This document shows positions 27,111-46,719 of a stretch of DNA of 64,000 bases, one piece after another. Source of the stretch: Dermatophagoides farinae (Eukaryota > Arthropoda > Arachnida > Sarcoptiformes > Pyroglyphidae); assembly GCF_024713945.1 (NCBI RefSeq), contig NC_134677.1, positions 5,769,001-5,833,000 on the forward strand. Reading direction: 5' to 3'. Under the pieces are notes generated by a model that saw nothing but the letters and a program-made list of their open reading frames with translations, ran no database searches and was not told where the DNA came from. Both the position numbers and the translations under genes were made by a program. Position 1 is the first letter of the stretch. Each line of letters begins with the position of its first letter.

Positions 27111-28635
27111 TCAATTGGTTATCAATTCGAATAATTCATCGATTGTATAGCCAAATAATTCGAAATCTAAATAATATCGTTTATATAGTTCAATCAATGA
27201 TTTGGATGATAGCTGTGATAAATAACGAATAGTTTCAGCATATTTTAATCGTTGTCGTTGACATTTTTTCAACAATAAAGATGAAGCATTGTTTTTGATT
27301 GGTGAACTAAATTGTTCATTTAGATTCTCCCATACAGTAACATTAATTAATTTGCCATTTACACGGGATTTAAAAATAAGAAAATCTTCTTCGCTTGTTT
27401 CAAGTTTTCCAATAAAATCATAATGCACAAGACATGGTTCACATCGTGTCCAAATAGGTGCCCAATGTTCATCATATTGATATGGATCCGTTGGCAATAA
27501 AAGTTCATCAACAAATTCTTTGAATGTTACTCGAAGAGTAGGATCATGTTGTTTTCCATGTAGCTTATCCAGTAACGGATTCCAATATCGTTCGTAAAAA
27601 TACTGTTCTTCTTCTGGTTGTCGTTCAGCTTTGTCTTTGAATGCTGATACAACTCGTACGAATGGATGTCGAACAAATATGGCCTTATAATATTGTGCTT
27701 CACGTGAATGTACAAGAAATGTCGGCGATATTCGATACAATTGATCATTTGATTTAAAATGAAAGTTGGATAAATTATCCACCGGTTCAATTGATGATTG
27801 ATTAATCGTATCATTTGAATCGATGGCAGATAGATTCTGATTTCTCAAGTATAAATACAATCGTTTGATAGTAGTCGAAGCAATTTTCTGTACAAAACAC
27901 GTTACAAGTCGATGATTGTCATTAACTAAAAGTGGACATGTACGCGTGCTACAATATTTATATTTATCGGATATTGTTTTATTGCTTCCATCGTCATGTT
28001 CGTAGTGATGATATCGATGAGTCGACATAAACCGACGACGATTTGTTGATAAATGCCATGTGTTGAAAATTCTATCCAAGAATCCATAAGAATTACATAC
28101 ACGATTCAATCGTGCTCGACGTTTTATGTATGCCTCACGGTGACTATGGTAGAATTGTTTGTCAGTGCAATTCATCAATTGTTTTTTGTTCATATAATGT
28201 TTTGCAATCTTATCGTTAAAAAATTGAATAGAATTAAAAGCGTGTACAATCAATAAACAAAATGTTTACCTTGAATAATCTTTGCAGTTTTTCTTCGGTC
28301 AACTGTTGAACTGTGTATGATCGTGAAACATTCTTCAATGGTTTTACCATCAACGATGGTAAAAGTCCATGGACATGTCCAAAAATAGGACATAATTTCT
28401 TCTTTTGCATATGGCTTTTTGTCAATTCACCCACAAGATAATGTTGATCATCATTATGAGAAAATAAATGGTTTGTATTTGGACAATTTGCCATCATGTA
28501 AAAAAGCGCAATAGCGACGAATAATGTGATCCATATAATCAATCTTCGTATGGAATAATGACTAGATTTTATTGGATCCTGTGTTCGGAGTACCAATGAA
28601 TTTTCATCCATAGATGATGATGCTATGGACAGCAT
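27111..28635 (-). CDS. Golgi carbohydrate sulfotransferase (HNK-1ST / CHST8-14 family)
   Basis: Exons 28635-28270 and 28208-27111, joined in phase 0 over a 61-bp intron (TTCAAG|GTAAAC ... GATAAG), encode 487 residues. It is a type II membrane protein: short cytoplasmic N-terminus, basic residues, then one helix at about residues 31-50 (LIIWITLFVAIALFYMM), a stem, and the sulfotransferase domain. The 5'-phosphosulfate loop is CFVQKIASTTIKRL (about 226-239; the usual Pro is Gln) and the 3'-phosphate motif is FVRHPFVRVVSAFKDK (about 300-315). These bind PAPS, so it should sulfate sugars of glycoproteins, glycolipids or chondroitin/dermatan-type chains; the acceptor cannot be told. The C-terminal YKRYYLDFELFGY block is typical of the family. 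It lies between the two PPP1R3-like genes with no evident functional link. Confidence 0.92.
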
Positions 28636-29977
28636 TATTATGAACAGTGAAAATCATAAAAGAATCAGATTTCATTATCAGCCATTATTTACATTAAAAT
28701 TTTACGTCATTAATCGTCGTTGCTGATTTTATTTAGACCTTCATTCTTGACAACGATTGATTGATGCACTGAAAATGATGAAAAATCCATAAATTTTTCT
28801 TTTTAATATCACTTTTGCTTTCAATAAAAATAAATAAATTTATTATTACTTAAACAAGATATATATGATGACGTATGATAGTGGTGAATGTTAATTCGAT
28901 TTCATTCATTCATTCATATTTCCATCTACACATGACTTCAAAGTGTAAAAAACAGCAACAAATAATAATAAAATAAAATACTGATGCTGCTTATACGTCA
29001 AGCTGCAGGCTGGACATTCAAAGTTGTAAAACTTGTTGATAGCTCAGATAGCTGATTGACCGGCTAGCTAAATTAATGGCCGTGGATGTTCATTGCAATT
29101 GTTGTAACAAGATGGAAGCTCTTTTCCATCTTCCATTGGGCATATGAAATTTTTTTTTTAAATTACATTACAATTTTACTATTTATTTTTCAAGTAAAAT
29201 GTGACGATTATTTTCCGGAAATTCAAATAATATTCAATTTGTTGATAAGTATCATGTTTTTCTAAATCAATCTACAAATTTGTTTGCACGCTTTTTCCTA
29301 ATAAATCAATCTCATTATCGATTGACATAGCAATCATTCCATGCATCAGCTGTGACAATCTTCATTTAATGATTAAAATTGATCAAAGTAAAAATGATAA
29401 AAATTTCACAATGTTTATGAGAATAAAATGTTTTCTTTAATGTTGAAAACAAGATTATCATTCGTTGTTGATGATTGAATGACAAATTTCCAGGAAAATG
29501 ACAGAAATGTAATTGCGTTTAGGCAAAATTTATTCATTTGATTTGTGATTGAACATCTACTTATTTCGAATGAATTGATTATTTATTACAATGATTGTAA
29601 AATCATGATTGAAACAAAAGTCAAAATCCAAAGTATTTTTTTTTTTTTTTGACTGGTTCACAGGATTGTTTCCATGTAAAGGTAATTTCAAGGACTAGAA
29701 CACCAATGACCATATACTCATGATTAATTATTTAATCAATTTAACTCAAATGTAATTCATTAGGTAAAATATAAACAAATCAAGCGGGATAAAATCACTT
29801 GAAGAAAGACGGATAGACAGTTTGACTGATATAAATTAAAGGAAAAAACGGCTGACAATATTAGATCAAAATTCCTGTTCATGGTTCAAGTTCGAAAAAA
29901 CATTCATATATAAGACAAGAAAAAGGAATAGAATTAATACCAATAACATGTACAAAATTAGTGAAGTAGATTGAATT
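28636..29977. other. Intergenic region between the sulfotransferase and PPP1R3-like copy 2
   Basis: AT-rich sequence without a supportable ORF. It holds the sulfotransferase 5' region and the 3' UTR of the next gene. Confidence 0.5.
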
Positions 29978-31459
29978 TCAACATCGTTGATAAATAAAAG
30001 AATAGTTCATTCCGACATTATTGTCCCAAAATTCAGTTAGATTTTCAGTTAGATAACGAATGGCAAACATTAATCGTTGTCCGGGCATCATTGTCTGATG
30101 GCCATTTGAATTCACTGCCAATTCAAAATTGACTGAGAATTTATCACTAAAACCATCATTAGAATTAGGTACATAAGTTCCAGGAATTTCTGTCCACGTA
30201 AGCCATTCATTTGTAGTGTATCGTAAAATGACTTGTTTTTGAAAACATACGTTCAGTACACGAACAATACAATTGATGGTGAAAATATGATTGGAACCTG
30301 TAGGGCCGCTGAGCAAACAATTTTCAAGACAAATTTTATTTGTACGGACGCGTTCCATGAAATGAACTGGATCAGAAATTGGTTGAGGAAAAAGCATTCG
30401 CATGGTTGCAAGCATTTCATTCGTCTTAGCAATTGGACGATTATTCATGTTGAACGTTGGTGGATGAATAGATCGATTCTGCAACAACCAATCACGATCT
30501 TCATCATCAAGCTGTAATGATTTGAATGCAGCCAATGGCGGCATATATGGAACATCATCAACAATATGGCGTATAGATGCCAAATCAAGACCCATAGCAT
30601 CAGCGAATCGTACAATTTTCTTACTGCCAGGCGTTCCTGGCGGAGTTTTACCGGTTTTTAACGAAGTTGATCGTACCAGAGTTGAATTTCGACGATCATT
30701 TTGATTGTTGTCATGAATTTCTTCAGCTGTAATGTCGTCTAAGCTGCCATCGTTTATAATATCACTTCTCTTGGAATCATGATTATCATGTTTCTCTTTC
30801 TCTTCACGAAGCTTTTTATTCAAAGCAACACATACGGTATTCAGATCCAAAATTGTATCATTTGATCGCGGTGTGCCATCAAAATTATCGACAGGCGATA
30901 ATGAATATGATGATGAGGGTGATTTACAGTTGGAAAGTGTTGATTCACTTTCATGGTCACTATCAGAAGGACTAAATTCTTCTTTTTCATCATCATCATC
31001 AACAAGGTTATCACGGCTTTTCAATGGTGTCGAATGACAGATGCCGGTCATTCTTCTACGTGCTAAACGCACTGTTTTTGAATTATCTTGTACAAAATAA
31101 TTCAATATCTTTTCGCGAGCAAAATCTTCATCCACAATAGATTCAGTACCAGAATCTGAAACAGATGTACTGGATGAAAAAGAAAATTTCTTGTTACGAC
31201 CGGAATTATCATTCATTGATGAAATGCTATTAGCGGTGTTAGAATAATCGTTACAGATATCTTGACTAGAAAACATTAGCAATGCTGGAGACATTGAAAA
31301 TATTGGTGATGATAATTCACCATCGATGGTTGACAATGATGGTTGCTCTAATGTTGAAGAAATATTTTCCATTTTTTGATTATTAGAAAATGATGGCGAT
31401 GATGATGATAATGCCGTTGACTGGGGATCGACAATCAACGTGGATGATGAATCGTTCAT
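29978..31459 (-). CDS. Protein phosphatase 1 glycogen-targeting subunit (PPP1R3 family), copy 2
   Basis: Single coding exon, 493 residues from MNDSSSTLIVDPQSTA. The first 270 residues are Ser/Asp-rich and probably disordered. A PP1-docking RVxF motif (KKIVRFADAMG, about residues 280-286) is followed by the family segment LDLASIRHI, and a CBM21 domain occupies about 365-490 with VILRYTTNEWLTW, SNDGFSDKFSVNFEL and EFWDNNVGMNYSF. Its CBM21 is compact, closer to vertebrate PPP1R3B/C/D than copy 1. It should target PP1 to glycogen. A likely acceptor (TTTTGAATAG) just above the ATG hints at a 5' untranslated exon. Confidence 0.93.
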   Translation of the reverse strand: MNDSSSTLIVDPQSTALSSSSPSFSNNQKMENISSTLEQPSLSTIDGELSSPIFSMSPALLMFSSQDICNDYSNTANSISSMNDNSGRNKKFSFSSSTSVSDSGTESIVDEDFAREKILNYFVQDNSKTVRLARRRMTGICHSTPLKSRDNLVDDDDEKEEFSPSDSDHESESTLSNCKSPSSSYSLSPVDNFDGTPRSNDTILDLNTVCVALNKKLREEKEKHDNHDSKRSDIINDGSLDDITAEEIHDNNQNDRRNSTLVRSTSLKTGKTPPGTPGSKKIVRFADAMGLDLASIRHIVDDVPYMPPLAAFKSLQLDDEDRDWLLQNRSIHPPTFNMNNRPIAKTNEMLATMRMLFPQPISDPVHFMERVRTNKICLENCLLSGPTGSNHIFTINCIVRVLNVCFQKQVILRYTTNEWLTWTEIPGTYVPNSNDGFSDKFSVNFELAVNSNGHQTMMPGQRLMFAIRYLTENLTEFWDNNVGMNYSFIYQRC

Positions 31460-33444
31460 TGTGATACGAAATTATCTATTCAAAAATTATAATCGAACAC
31501 AAATATCGGCCTGAAATGTTGTTTTCCTGCTGTTGTCAAACAAAAAATAAACCGATTTAAAAATGAGGCATTTCTTTAGTGGGGTAATATAAATGACACA
31601 TTAGACCCTAATGTAATTGATTAATATACCTTTTTTTCGATGGTATGGCCAAATATTCGAATAGATTATTATTGATGATTATAATAAATGTTTAGCATTC
31701 GTGCGAATTATTTTCATCAATCTTATCATCACAATTTCTACTAATAATTCATGAAAATAATGATAATCGAAATTCAATGTCAGATCAAAACAACGGCAAT
31801 ATTATTATCATCACAAATAATTTTTTTTTGTTGTCAATAATGTTGATGTTTGATATTGTTGTCATGAAAAAACAAATTTGAAACAAAACTTTCACATTCA
31901 AACTTGACTCTATCAAACTATGTGTATATTTGTAAATATTCGGATATTTGCACTTGTTTAAAACTTTAGTTGGTCGAAAAATCATAAAGTAATCAACAGA
32001 TATCAGACGAAGAAAGAAAAAAAAATAATTTTAAATCGGCAAACGTGGAATGTCTTTTGCAGGTCTACAAACGAATAAATGATCAAAAAAAAAAATTCAA
32101 CAACTATGCCACTTGCTGCGAGACGATGACCACTTGTCTGATCATAAACTGTCAAGATATATTCTTTGATAATAATGATGACCGGCGAAACAAGAAATTT
32201 TTTCTTTTTTTTTACTTGTTTTTTATATATTTTGTTGGAATTCAAGGGCCAACGGCGACGACGATCCGTCTACTTGTTTTGTCTAATGTGTGGTTGTTTT
32301 TGTTAAGACAATGTGGTCAATGATAATGTGATTAGAATGAAATGCTGTAGTTGGCCAAAAAAAACTGTTTTTTTTAAATTTTTTTCTGTTTGAATACAGT
32401 GCAATAGCCGTATGGTTTAGTTTTTTTTTATCTTTTATATGATAGTCGGTGGAGGTGATGGGAAACCACTACAATACCAAACATTGGTATACCATACATT
32501 TATCAATGCAAGCTTTGATTGCGTTGGCAGCATTTATTTGTGAGTAGAGTCAGATTCATATTTAAACGAAAACAAGTGTTATGAACACGATAAATAATAA
32601 TGGCGATGAAAATAAATAGATTTTGTCGTTGTCGTTGGTGATATAGTTTGGATTTATGAGTTCAAACTTCGCTTCTGGAGAATGTTTTTTTTCTTCTAAA
32701 TATTGAGCTCAGTTTTCTGGACGATTTTAGTATTATGAAATACAGATTTATCGATATACAAGTTAAATTTTACTCACTCAAACAAAATGTCTTTATGACA
32801 TTTTCACAAAAAATTTAACAATGATGGTGGTGGTGGTTTTAGCACAAATAACACAGCCATTCTTATAGATACCCTTAGATACATAAAATTGCATTTAATT
32901 TCGTTGGCTTATTGCCGGTTATTAGGATAGATGCACACAAATTTAAGAATGCCGATTGTTTGAAGATATAAATAACATGCTTACATATGTGAATTTATGA
33001 GCGGGTTTTATTCTGCATCTAGAAGGTGGACATATTTTGTTCTCATATATGAGAAGAATAAGAAAAAATTCCGAATTATAGAAAGTGAAGGAAAGTGTAG
33101 TGATAATTTGACATTCGCAAAAGAGAAATATTAGAATTAATACACCTGTTTTAATTTTTGGATTTCTTAATTATCATCAACAACAAACATGGTTATATTT
33201 AGCAATATTGTGACTGACTAGTAAAATGTCAACTCATTTTTTTTCCTAAATAATAAACATTGAAATATATTCAAACGATGCATGAAAGAATTTGAACGAT
33301 AGTCATCAACAATACAACTACTGAAATTGAAAATTAAGTTATACAGAATTTCGTAACACGATTTTCAAATTGGCAATGTTCGCATAAGACGTGCATTGTT
33401 CGAACCAAAACAATCTGAATCATACGAATATTTTTACGAATATT
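31460..33444. other. Intergenic region upstream of ADAT1 and PPP1R3-like copy 2
   Basis: Divergent intergenic region of about 2 kb, AT-rich, with open frames no longer than 92 codons and no similarity that I recognise. It should hold the promoters of both flanking genes. Confidence 0.5.
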
Positions 33445-34654
33445 ATGGCCAATAAACGAATTAGACTGGATGAATGCGATCCAACAGATAATGAACCAGA
33501 AATCGATCCGAATGTCATTGCTTCGCTTTGTTATGATTCATATAATAAATTGGGTAAATCAAACTAATTTTAAAGTTCTGATTTTAATTTCTAAATTTTT
33601 TTAGGAAAATCGGGTAAACCGAATCCCAGAAAAAATGAATATACGATTATTGCTGGATTGGTAGAATATCGCGACAAAAGCTCACCAACTGTAGTCTGTT
33701 TGACAACTGGTACCAAATGTTTTCCGAAAAATGTTCCATATCGTGATGAAGATATTGTTGATTGTCATGCTGAACCATTGTTGAAAAGAGCGTTTAAATG
33801 TTACCTAAATGAAGTGATCAATGATTGGATAGATGATAATAAAAAGCTAGATCAATTCTACGATGAAGGTTGCTTTATTCAATGAAATTTTATACATTTT
33901 TAAATTCTTTAAAAAATTTTATATTCCAGTGATACGTGGGCGTCATTATTGCCTGTTTGTTAGCCAATTTCCTTGTGGTTCGTTTAGCCGCTGGAAAGGC
34001 GATCCTCTTCATGATTCGAAGAACCAAAAAATCTGTGTCAACCGTAAACCAGGGCGTGGAGAATTGTGTCCAAAAGCTGCCTGTGTGCATAAAATTGCTA
34101 AATGGCGAATTTTTGGCCTGCAAGGATCTCGAATTTTAGACATCATTGGTAAACCAATAACTTTCAATCATATTGTGATTGGTAATTGCGAGACCGAATA
34201 CAGGGAAACAATGGAAGAATTAGATTCGATCAAAGATTATCTAATAACAATTCCAAATGAATATTCCAAAATTTCGAATGATTTAATCGGCGATTTTCAA
34301 TTTTCTCAGTTTTGTCATATACATTTTGCTCAACAATTCAGACATCCTGAATTTGTGCGAAACAATATTCCTTGTGGAAGCTCGATCGTAGCCTGGATGA
34401 GCTGTGATAGAAAAACAAATTTAAAAACCGAAATATTAGCTAATGGCCGACGATTAGGAGCAGCAAAAAGGAAAACCTTCCCCAATATTTTGGGTACATC
34501 AAGAGTTTGTGATTTTTATTTAAGACAAAATCTTGAACAATTAATCGTCAAATTTAATATAAAAAACATTAATTCTGAAAAGTATCAAAAGGATTGGAGT
34601 TTAACACAAAAAAATCTTTCCATTTTCAAAGACTGGCCAATTATTGATATATAA
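33445..34654 (+). CDS. ADAT1: tRNA-specific adenosine deaminase 1 (tRNA-Ala A37 editing)
   Basis: Three exons, 33445-33553, 33605-33868 and 33930-34654, all joined in phase 1 over introns of 51 and 61 bp, encode 365 residues (yeast Tad1 has about 400, human ADAT1 about 500). The ADAR-type deaminase domain fills the protein. The zinc site is His91 in DCHAEP, with the proton-shuttle Glu93, Cys140 in QFPCGSF and Cys176 in AACVHKIAKW. The KPGRGE segment at 164-169 and KIAKWRIFGLQGSRI are typical of ADAT1. There is no double-stranded RNA binding domain, which argues against ADAR. The enzyme converts A37 to inosine in tRNA-Ala, the precursor of 1-methylinosine. PPCDC converges from the other strand with its stop 13 bp away. 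Confidence 0.93.
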
Positions 34655-34667
34655 ATAAAACTCATTT

Positions 34668-35240
34668 TTATCTGACAAATTCCATAATTTTTGCTACAAT
34701 TTGATCGACTTCTGCCATGGCTCCCATTCCATAATCACCACAAGCTAGTTTCTTACAAATCGGTCCAATTTGAATATAGCCTAAATCGTTTAAGACTCTG
34801 ATACATTTTTCCGTTATTCGATGAGTCCACATATGAGCGTTCATGGCCGGTGCATATAATAGTTTTTTGTTTATATCCCAAGCACGTACTACACAAGAAG
34901 CGAGATTATCACAGATTCCGTTAGATAATTTTCCCATTGTGTTGGCGTCCAATGGAGCAATCACGCCGATATCGGCCCAATTTCTTAATTCAATATGAAG
35001 TACAGGGTCACCCATTTTGGTCCATGTTGTCCATTCATCGGCATCTCGATAAATAGAATCAGCTGGTAGTAAATTTTCAACTTCAACAAGTTTAAAAAAA
35101 TGTAAACTTGGCTCAGTCAAAACGATACGAATTTGAAACGAATGGCCATTAGCCAAACGTTTTTCTTGTAATTTTTTAATTAGAATCGGGAGTTTAATTG
35201 CCGCTACCGAGCCAGTTACAATGATGAGAATGTTGGTCAT
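34668..35240 (-). CDS. PPCDC: Phosphopantothenoylcysteine decarboxylase (CoA synthesis)
   Basis: Single exon, 190 residues, slightly shorter than human PPCDC (204). It is a flavoprotein of the HFCD family: Rossmann-like start NILIIVTGSVAAIKLP, catalytic His in LHIELRNWAD, FMN-site segment IAPLDANTMGKLSNGICDNL, the PAMNAHMW substrate clamp, and the ACGDYGMGAMAE loop with the reactive Cys. It removes CO2 from 4'-phosphopantothenoylcysteine to give 4'-phosphopantetheine, the third step of coenzyme A synthesis from pantothenate. All family motifs are intact. The 3' end is almost in contact with ADAT1, so their 3' UTRs must overlap. At its 5' end, 344 bp separate it from the divergent FAM234-like gene. 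Confidence 0.96.
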   Translation of the reverse strand: MTNILIIVTGSVAAIKLPILIKKLQEKRLANGHSFQIRIVLTEPSLHFFKLVEVENLLPADSIYRDADEWTTWTKMGDPVLHIELRNWADIGVIAPLDANTMGKLSNGICDNLASCVVRAWDINKKLLYAPAMNAHMWTHRITEKCIRVLNDLGYIQIGPICKKLACGDYGMGAMAEVDQIVAKIMEFVR

Positions 35241-35287
35241 GATTGATAAATATCAAAAAATTTTTCCTGACACCAGAAAAAAAACAA

Positions 35288-35434
35288 ATGCCGAGTAATG
35301 AACGACATTATCGATGCTTGTCAATATTTAAACGATTGGTGGCGGCTTTATTCGTTCTATTCTATTGGTTTGAGTCTGTCCAGCGTTCCTTGTTCCAACA
35401 AGGAGCCAATGATTCTTACGCAGCTCAGATGTAA
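35288..35434 (+). CDS. Candidate microprotein or upstream ORF
   Basis: A 48-codon frame starting at a good ATG (ACAAATG) 47 bp above the PPCDC start, on the other strand. It has a basic N-terminus (MPSNERHYRCLSIFKR), one hydrophobic stretch (LVAALFVLFYWF) and a polar C-terminus, the shape of a small single-pass membrane protein. The composition is less Lys/Asn/Phe-biased than chance frames here. I do not recognise a family. It could equally be an upstream ORF in the 5' leader of the FAM234-like gene that starts at 35585. Confidence 0.3.
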   Translation: MPSNERHYRCLSIFKRLVAALFVLFYWFESVQRSLFQQGANDSYAAQM

Positions 35435-35584
35435 AATAAATGTTTGATGATACAATGAAAAATTGTAAACACTATATAGAGGTCTGAAAAAACTATTAGA
35501 TTGTTGATAGAAGCTAAAAATAACAGTAATCTAATAATGACGAAGATGATAAATAATAATTATCAATAATTATCACTATCGATA

Positions 35585-38438
35585 ATGGCTAAAAAAGATA
35601 AGGAAGAACAAAGAAATATTCTGGCAACTACAAAACCGGCCCCATCAAGTGGTACTAGAAAATTATTATTGTCCACCGACGAAAGTCTTGATGATGATTG
35701 TGAAATTGATCTGGATGAAGATGAAGATGAACAGCATAAAACACCATTAATTAAAGAATCAAAACTTAAATTCACGACAAAATCATCTAATAATAAAAAA
35801 AAGAAATCGGTCAAGTTTGAATGTAATGGCAAATCAAACTCAATCGATGATGATGATGACGAAATATCATCGTCTTCATCATCTAGATCAAAACATTCAT
35901 TGAACACACCGCCGCCAATAACCATCGGTAAGATTAAAATCTTTAAACCTTCACGCCGTCATCGATTGCTTCGTGTTCGTCGTTTCTTGAAACATTGTAT
36001 CAGTATTTTGTTTTGTGTAGCATTTATGTTGTTTTTGCTATTCAATGCAAAAAATCTGCCAGATATTATACGTTCAGCTTTTGGCATACAACCGTTTTCA
36101 TCCATCATTAGTAACAAAGATAAAAGTATTAAATGTGATCATATCGTTACCAAATCAGTGTGGCAACAAAATTTTCCAATGTTGACCATTGAATCGGCAT
36201 TACGTTTGGTCGATGTAAACAATGATACATATCTTGATATAATCGTGCCGTTTGGAACCGGAATCGATGCAGCTTATTATGATGATACATTGTGCCAAAT
36301 ATATTTCAATCAGACACAGGAAAAAAGTAAAACAGTAGGATGTGGAGGTGGAGTTATGGCATTGAATGGAATAAATGGTGAACCAATTTGGGCACAATAC
36401 ACACCTCATGAAATGTTTGCTTCGAATTGTAATGGTGATCTTAACAATGACGGAATTAAAGATTGCATAATTGGTGGCAGAATGGCTTCTCTTTTTGCAT
36501 TCGATGGACGAACTGGCCGAATTTTCTGGAGTATCACTTCAAATTATGGAGAGCCTGTTTCAGAAACTTCCAATTTTTACACTCCATTAATAATACCCAA
36601 AGATATTGATAGCGATAATGTTCCAGAAATTGTCGTCATGCATGGAGGCGATCCTTTGCGCAAACCAAATCAACGAGTACGAAATGTTGCTCGTTTGATT
36701 GTTATTTCTGGAAAAACTGGTCAAATATTGAAGTGGAGTTATGTTCCAAATAATGCCGAAAGCTATTACTCACCACAATTATTAGTACATCCAGATGGAA
36801 CTTCGCTAATACTTTATGGAACCGGAGGTGAAACACATCCTGGTGGTTTATACGTTGTTGGATTAGAAGCCTTACTTAACGGACAGATTGAACATAATTC
36901 ACGAGCCATCTATCAGGATTGTTGCAAAGGTGTTATTGCACCACCAGTTTTGATTGATATAAATGGTGATGATGTTCTCGACATCATTCTTGCCAATTTT
37001 AATTCCACCATATTTGCATTTGACGGTTTTACCTTCGAACAGATTTGGAAACACGAACTTCCTGGATCGGAAACCTATAGGTAATTATTCGGTAAAAATT
37101 ATTCTGATTTTTTATTAATGTTATTTTTTTTATTAATGAAGCACTCCTTCGATCGGCTATTTCAATGAAGATGATGTACCTGATTTTGGTGTCATTTATC
37201 AATTCGGTCCAGGTTTTCCTATTTATTATTACACTGAATTTCATATTCTTGATGGACGTAATGGAAAATCTTTGCTTAAGAATCCAATAAGAATGTCTAT
37301 AGGGACTCAATCATCTCCATTAACGGTTTCAACTTTGGCTAGAAATGATATGTTTTTGTTCTGGTATTCTTCGTGCACCAATTCTTCGTTAAGCGGAAAT
37401 ATCACAGATGAAATCATCAATAACGATCCTTTTCAACTAAGACCTGATGTGACAGTACATGAAACATCACGAGCAGATTTTTGCCGTATTAGGTATGGCG
37501 ATAAGGCAAAACAATACACACAATTTCTGGCTCTAACTCCACCGAATAATTTGGAAAAGATCTATGATTCTCGCATTGATGAGCCGATTATCGAGAAAAT
37601 GAATTATACAGAAATCAGCTATGAATGGTATCGAAACAAACAAGCTGTTGCCACACAATCAAATATTCCATCATCATATGAAAATTGGGCAACTGTTACA
37701 AACGTCAACGACGGACGACAAATGAATAATTATGATAATTTACCTGTTGCACAGTCATATGGTCGATATGAAAATGATTTTGCTGGTCAAAACACATTGG
37801 ATATGTTTAAAAAATATAAAAAATGGTCACAAAATGAACCTGATGTCGGTATTGATGATTCAAGTTTGCTATCACAGCAGCAACAGCAACGACGACGAAA
37901 AAGACATGTTGGTCTTCATAATGGTGATTCTATTCAACGAGTCATATCGACTGGCACCTTAGCGCCATCATTGAAATCATATTCCGAAAATGATCAATTA
38001 CCAGTTGATGGCTCAATCGATATTATATTTGCAACATATTCATTTCCTCCATCTTCAAACGTACGTTTAATGTCCGATGCAATGAGAACTTGTGTTCAAA
38101 GTTATTTAGCACAAGAAAAAGAATTACGATTGATAAATGATAATTCACCATTTAAACAAATGAACTATGATCATGACGCATACGAAGCGGCAATCAATGA
38201 AATCTGTTCCAAGAAAACGGTTGATGATCAAACGACGACAATGACGATGGATGATGATCCAGTCAAAATGAATGATTGGATTCGTGAGATGGGTTCAATG
38301 ACTGTCCATCGAGTAAATCTTAAATGTTTCGATAAAATAAAACAGAAACAGATTCCAATCAAAGAGTACAAATATCAAAGATGGCCAAGTTATCTAGGCA
38401 TAATGGCCGATTCGGTTGCAAATGTTATTGATGAATGA
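35585..38438 (+). CDS. FAM234/ITFG3-like type II membrane protein with FG-GAP repeats
   Basis: Two exons, 35585-37080 and 37142-38438, joined in phase 2 over a 61-bp intron (CTATAG|GTAATT ... ATGAAG), encode 930 residues; human FAM234A and B have about 550-620. Residues 1-135 are acidic, Ser-rich and cytoplasmic. One helix lies at about 138-156 (CISILFCVAFMLFLLF). The outside part holds beta-propeller-like FG-GAP repeats with Ca-binding-type loops (DVNNDTYLD, DLNNDGIKD, DIDSDNVPE, DINGDDVLD), GGVMALNGINGEPIW and many N-glycosylation sites. The extra length is mostly in the C-terminal third, a polar region with a basic RRRKR at residues 749-753. The function of the family is not established. 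A KKKSVKF motif at about 73-78 resembles a PP1-docking site. Confidence 0.85.
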
Positions 38439-38856
38439 AAATGTAATTGAGAGAAAATTTTATTTCGAAAATTATTTACAAATGAATAATAAATTCCCTA
38501 ATAATATGTATGCGAAAAAAATTCTTCCAAAAAATTTTGTAAAGTTTGACAGTGATGATGATGACTGGGTTGTTGTTGTACTCATGAATGAATGTGGTAA
38601 GATGCTATAATGACCACAATAAGTTCTGAAAAGGAATTGCTGTTTTCATATATCACAGCAAATTTTCAATGACGATGAACATATTTTTTTGTTTCATTTT
38701 TGAATTGAGATGAGCAATGCAGGAAGCTCTTTTGCCAAAGGATATCTTTATGATAATGAAATTGATGACTATAATTAGAGGCACAAACATCCAAATACTA
38801 TTAATTTGCTTTAAAATACATCAGAAATTTGAAATTTACAAGGATATAGTATCAAT

Positions 38857-46719
<7,863 letters not shown>

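Noticed and set aside
35563-35925. 120-codon acidic frame on the minus strand
   Set aside because: Antisense shadow of the acidic, Ser-rich tail of the FAM234-like protein.
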